A DNA stretch of 13,172 nt from Tumulicola sp039922955 (GTDB lineage Bacteria; Vulcanimicrobiota; Vulcanimicrobiia; Vulcanimicrobiales; Vulcanimicrobiaceae). Where the stretch lies: positions 1 to 13,172 of the forward strand of contig JBDTDR010000059.1 of the NCBI GenBank assembly GCA_039922955.1, read 5' to 3'. Under the pieces are notes generated by a model. It was given only the letters and a program-made list of their open reading frames with translations, was not told the DNA's origin and searched no databases. Position numbers and translations under genes: made by a program. Position 1 is the stretch's first letter. Each line of letters begins with the position of its first letter. Shown here piece by piece: positions 12,001-13,172 of the stretch.

Positions 12001-13164
12001 CTAGGCGTGCTCGCCGGATGCCGCTCCGTATAATCGCTCCAGGACCGGTCTCAGCACCGCGCCTTGAATCACCAGCGTCACGAGAACGACGGCGAAGACG
12101 CCATCGATGATGGCCGCGCGCTGGGGCGTTTCGGGTGGGAGCGCGAGTGCCAGCGCGAGCGGCAGCGCCCCGCGCATCCCGGCAAGATAGACGGTAACGC
12201 GTTCCGGCCAATCGCTGGCCGAGACCGCCGCTAATATTGCGCGGGAGACTGCGAGCGCGGCGATCGCAGCAATCACGAGCACCGGTTCGTGAATGGCGCG
12301 CGGGAGATCGATCAGCAGCCCCGTCACCAAGAAGACCGCGGCGTTGACGATGTATGCAACCGTTCGCCAAAACGCGTCGACGTGGTTCTGGTTCTCCATC
12401 AGCAGTCTGCGCCGCACGAGCGCTCGCAGCGTGAGCGCGGCGGCGGCCGTCGCGAAAATGCCCGACGCGTGCGCGAAACTAGCGGCGACGTACGCACCGT
12501 AAGCAAGCGCTATCGTTGCGGTGACCTCGTACTCGGGCGCGGTGGTACGTGCGACGAGAGCGCGAATCGGCACCGCCATTGCCGCCCCGATCGCAAGACC
12601 AATGACGATTGCGGCGACGCCGTGCAGCGCTGCCGATCCCCAATTGATGACGAGGCCCGACACGGCGGCGAAGGCGATGCCGTAGAGCACTACTGCGACG
12701 CCGTCGTTGGCGATCGATTCCGCTTCGACCAGCGTACGCGTCGCCGCCGGCACCGCACATTTCGCAAAAATCGCGACGACGGCTACGGGATCGGTTGCGG
12801 AAACGATCGCACCGAGCAGCAGCGCGGCGCCGAATGGCAGCGCGCCGACGAGCGTCAACGCCGCCGCCACCGCGAATGCCGAGAGCAACGTTCCGGGCAG
12901 TGCCAAGAATATCATCGTCCCCACGCGCGTGCGTAGCGCCGAGACGTCGATATTCCAGGCGGCTTCGAAAATCAGCGGCGGAAGAAAAACGAAGAGCAAC
13001 GCCGGGCCGAACGCAAACGGGAGACGCAGGTGCCACACCGACCCCACGATCGCCCCGACCGCGACCAGCGGGACGGCAGGCGGAATGCGCATGCGCTCCA
13101 CCGCGATCGATACCAGGAGCGCCGCACCGAGAATGACGACGAAGACGAAAACCGTTTCGGGCAC
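12001..13164 (-). CDS. sodium/proton antiporter, CPA1 family
   Basis: A 387-residue polytopic membrane protein of about 11-12 transmembrane segments, exchanging cytoplasmic sodium (or another monovalent cation) for external protons. Family marks in order are FLPPLIFEAAW (residues 60-70), GAIVSATDPVAVVAIF with Asp125, and ESIANDGVAVVLYG with Asn153-Asp154, the ion-binding ND pair; most relatives read ESLFNDG. Next is GMRGALPLALAL with Arg331, matching the GxRGA motif. It ends soon after the last helix, so it lacks the long cytoplasmic tail of many NhaP proteins. The start shown is a GTG at 13162-13164, only eight bases from the window edge, so the true start may lie outside. No partner gene is visible. 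Confidence 0.92.
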   Translation of the reverse strand: MPETVFVFVVILGAALLVSIAVERMRIPPAVPLVAVGAIVGSVWHLRLPFAFGPALLFVFLPPLIFEAAWNIDVSALRTRVGTMIFLALPGTLLSAFAVAAALTLVGALPFGAALLLGAIVSATDPVAVVAIFAKCAVPAATRTLVEAESIANDGVAVVLYGIAFAAVSGLVINWGSAALHGVAAIVIGLAIGAAMAVPIRALVARTTAPEYEVTATIALAYGAYVAASFAHASGIFATAAAALTLRALVRRRLLMENQNHVDAFWRTVAYIVNAAVFLVTGLLIDLPRAIHEPVLVIAAIAALAVSRAILAAVSASDWPERVTVYLAGMRGALPLALALALPPETPQRAAIIDGVFAVVLVTLVIQGAVLRPVLERLYGAASGEHA

Positions 13165-13172
13165 AGCGCCGC

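Noticed and set aside
12289..12936. A 215-codon plus-strand frame inside the antiporter gene
   Set aside because: It is antisense to a well-supported transporter and is almost entirely charged residues (R, D, E, H), the usual complement of hydrophobic helices.

Overview
The window comes from a GC-rich bacterium. No rRNA or intact tRNA is present to place it. A complete catalase-peroxidase next to a Fur/PerR-type regulator, mostly weak Shine-Dalgarno sites, and a crowd of unfamiliar secreted or membrane proteins would suit an environmental, poorly cultured lineage (an Eremiobacterota-like group is one guess). That placement is inference only.

Layout. (1) 243-2148, + strand: a secreted protein of unknown function and an exported alpha/beta hydrolase. 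(2) 2270-2788: a decayed patch with an attachment-site-like repeat (copy A), the left end of an IS3-family element with a 43-codon OrfA stub, and on the minus strand a coding fragment that resembles an extracellular beta-sandwich repeat. (3) 2795-3992, minus strand: two small membrane proteins of unknown function. (4) 4444-4929: a monohaem cytochrome c lipoprotein. (5) 5000-5323: the C-terminal half of a tyrosine recombinase, running straight into copy B of the repeat (5403-5562). (6) 5650-7420, between copies B and C: a secreted carboxypeptidase-regulatory-like domain protein, an AbrB-Doc toxin-antitoxin pair with its promoter and palindromic operator, an IS21-family remnant, and a lipoprotein gene cut short by that remnant. 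(7) Copy C (7552-7711). (8) 7897-10782: katG and a divergent Fur/PerR-family regulator, separated by a recognisable katG promoter and a candidate operator. (9) 10783-12000: 1.2 kb with no convincing normal-sized gene. It holds a cobalamin-riboswitch-like stretch, two strong adjacent RNA hairpins and a few very short ORFs. (10) 12001-13164, minus: a CPA1-type sodium/proton antiporter that reaches the window edge.

Interpretation. Three dispersed, same-orientation copies (A, B, C) resemble the antisense of a tRNA T-arm and 3' end. The two long copies are 160 bp, colinear and about 87% identical, and an integrase remnant lies beside one of them. I read 2270 to at least 7711 as a decayed tandem array of integrative elements carrying passenger genes. 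Paired 8-mers spaced by exactly 11 bp flank both long copies on each side, which is the arrangement expected of integrase arm-binding sites. The oxidative-stress pair katG/perR and the antiporter look like functional, ordinary chromosomal genes.
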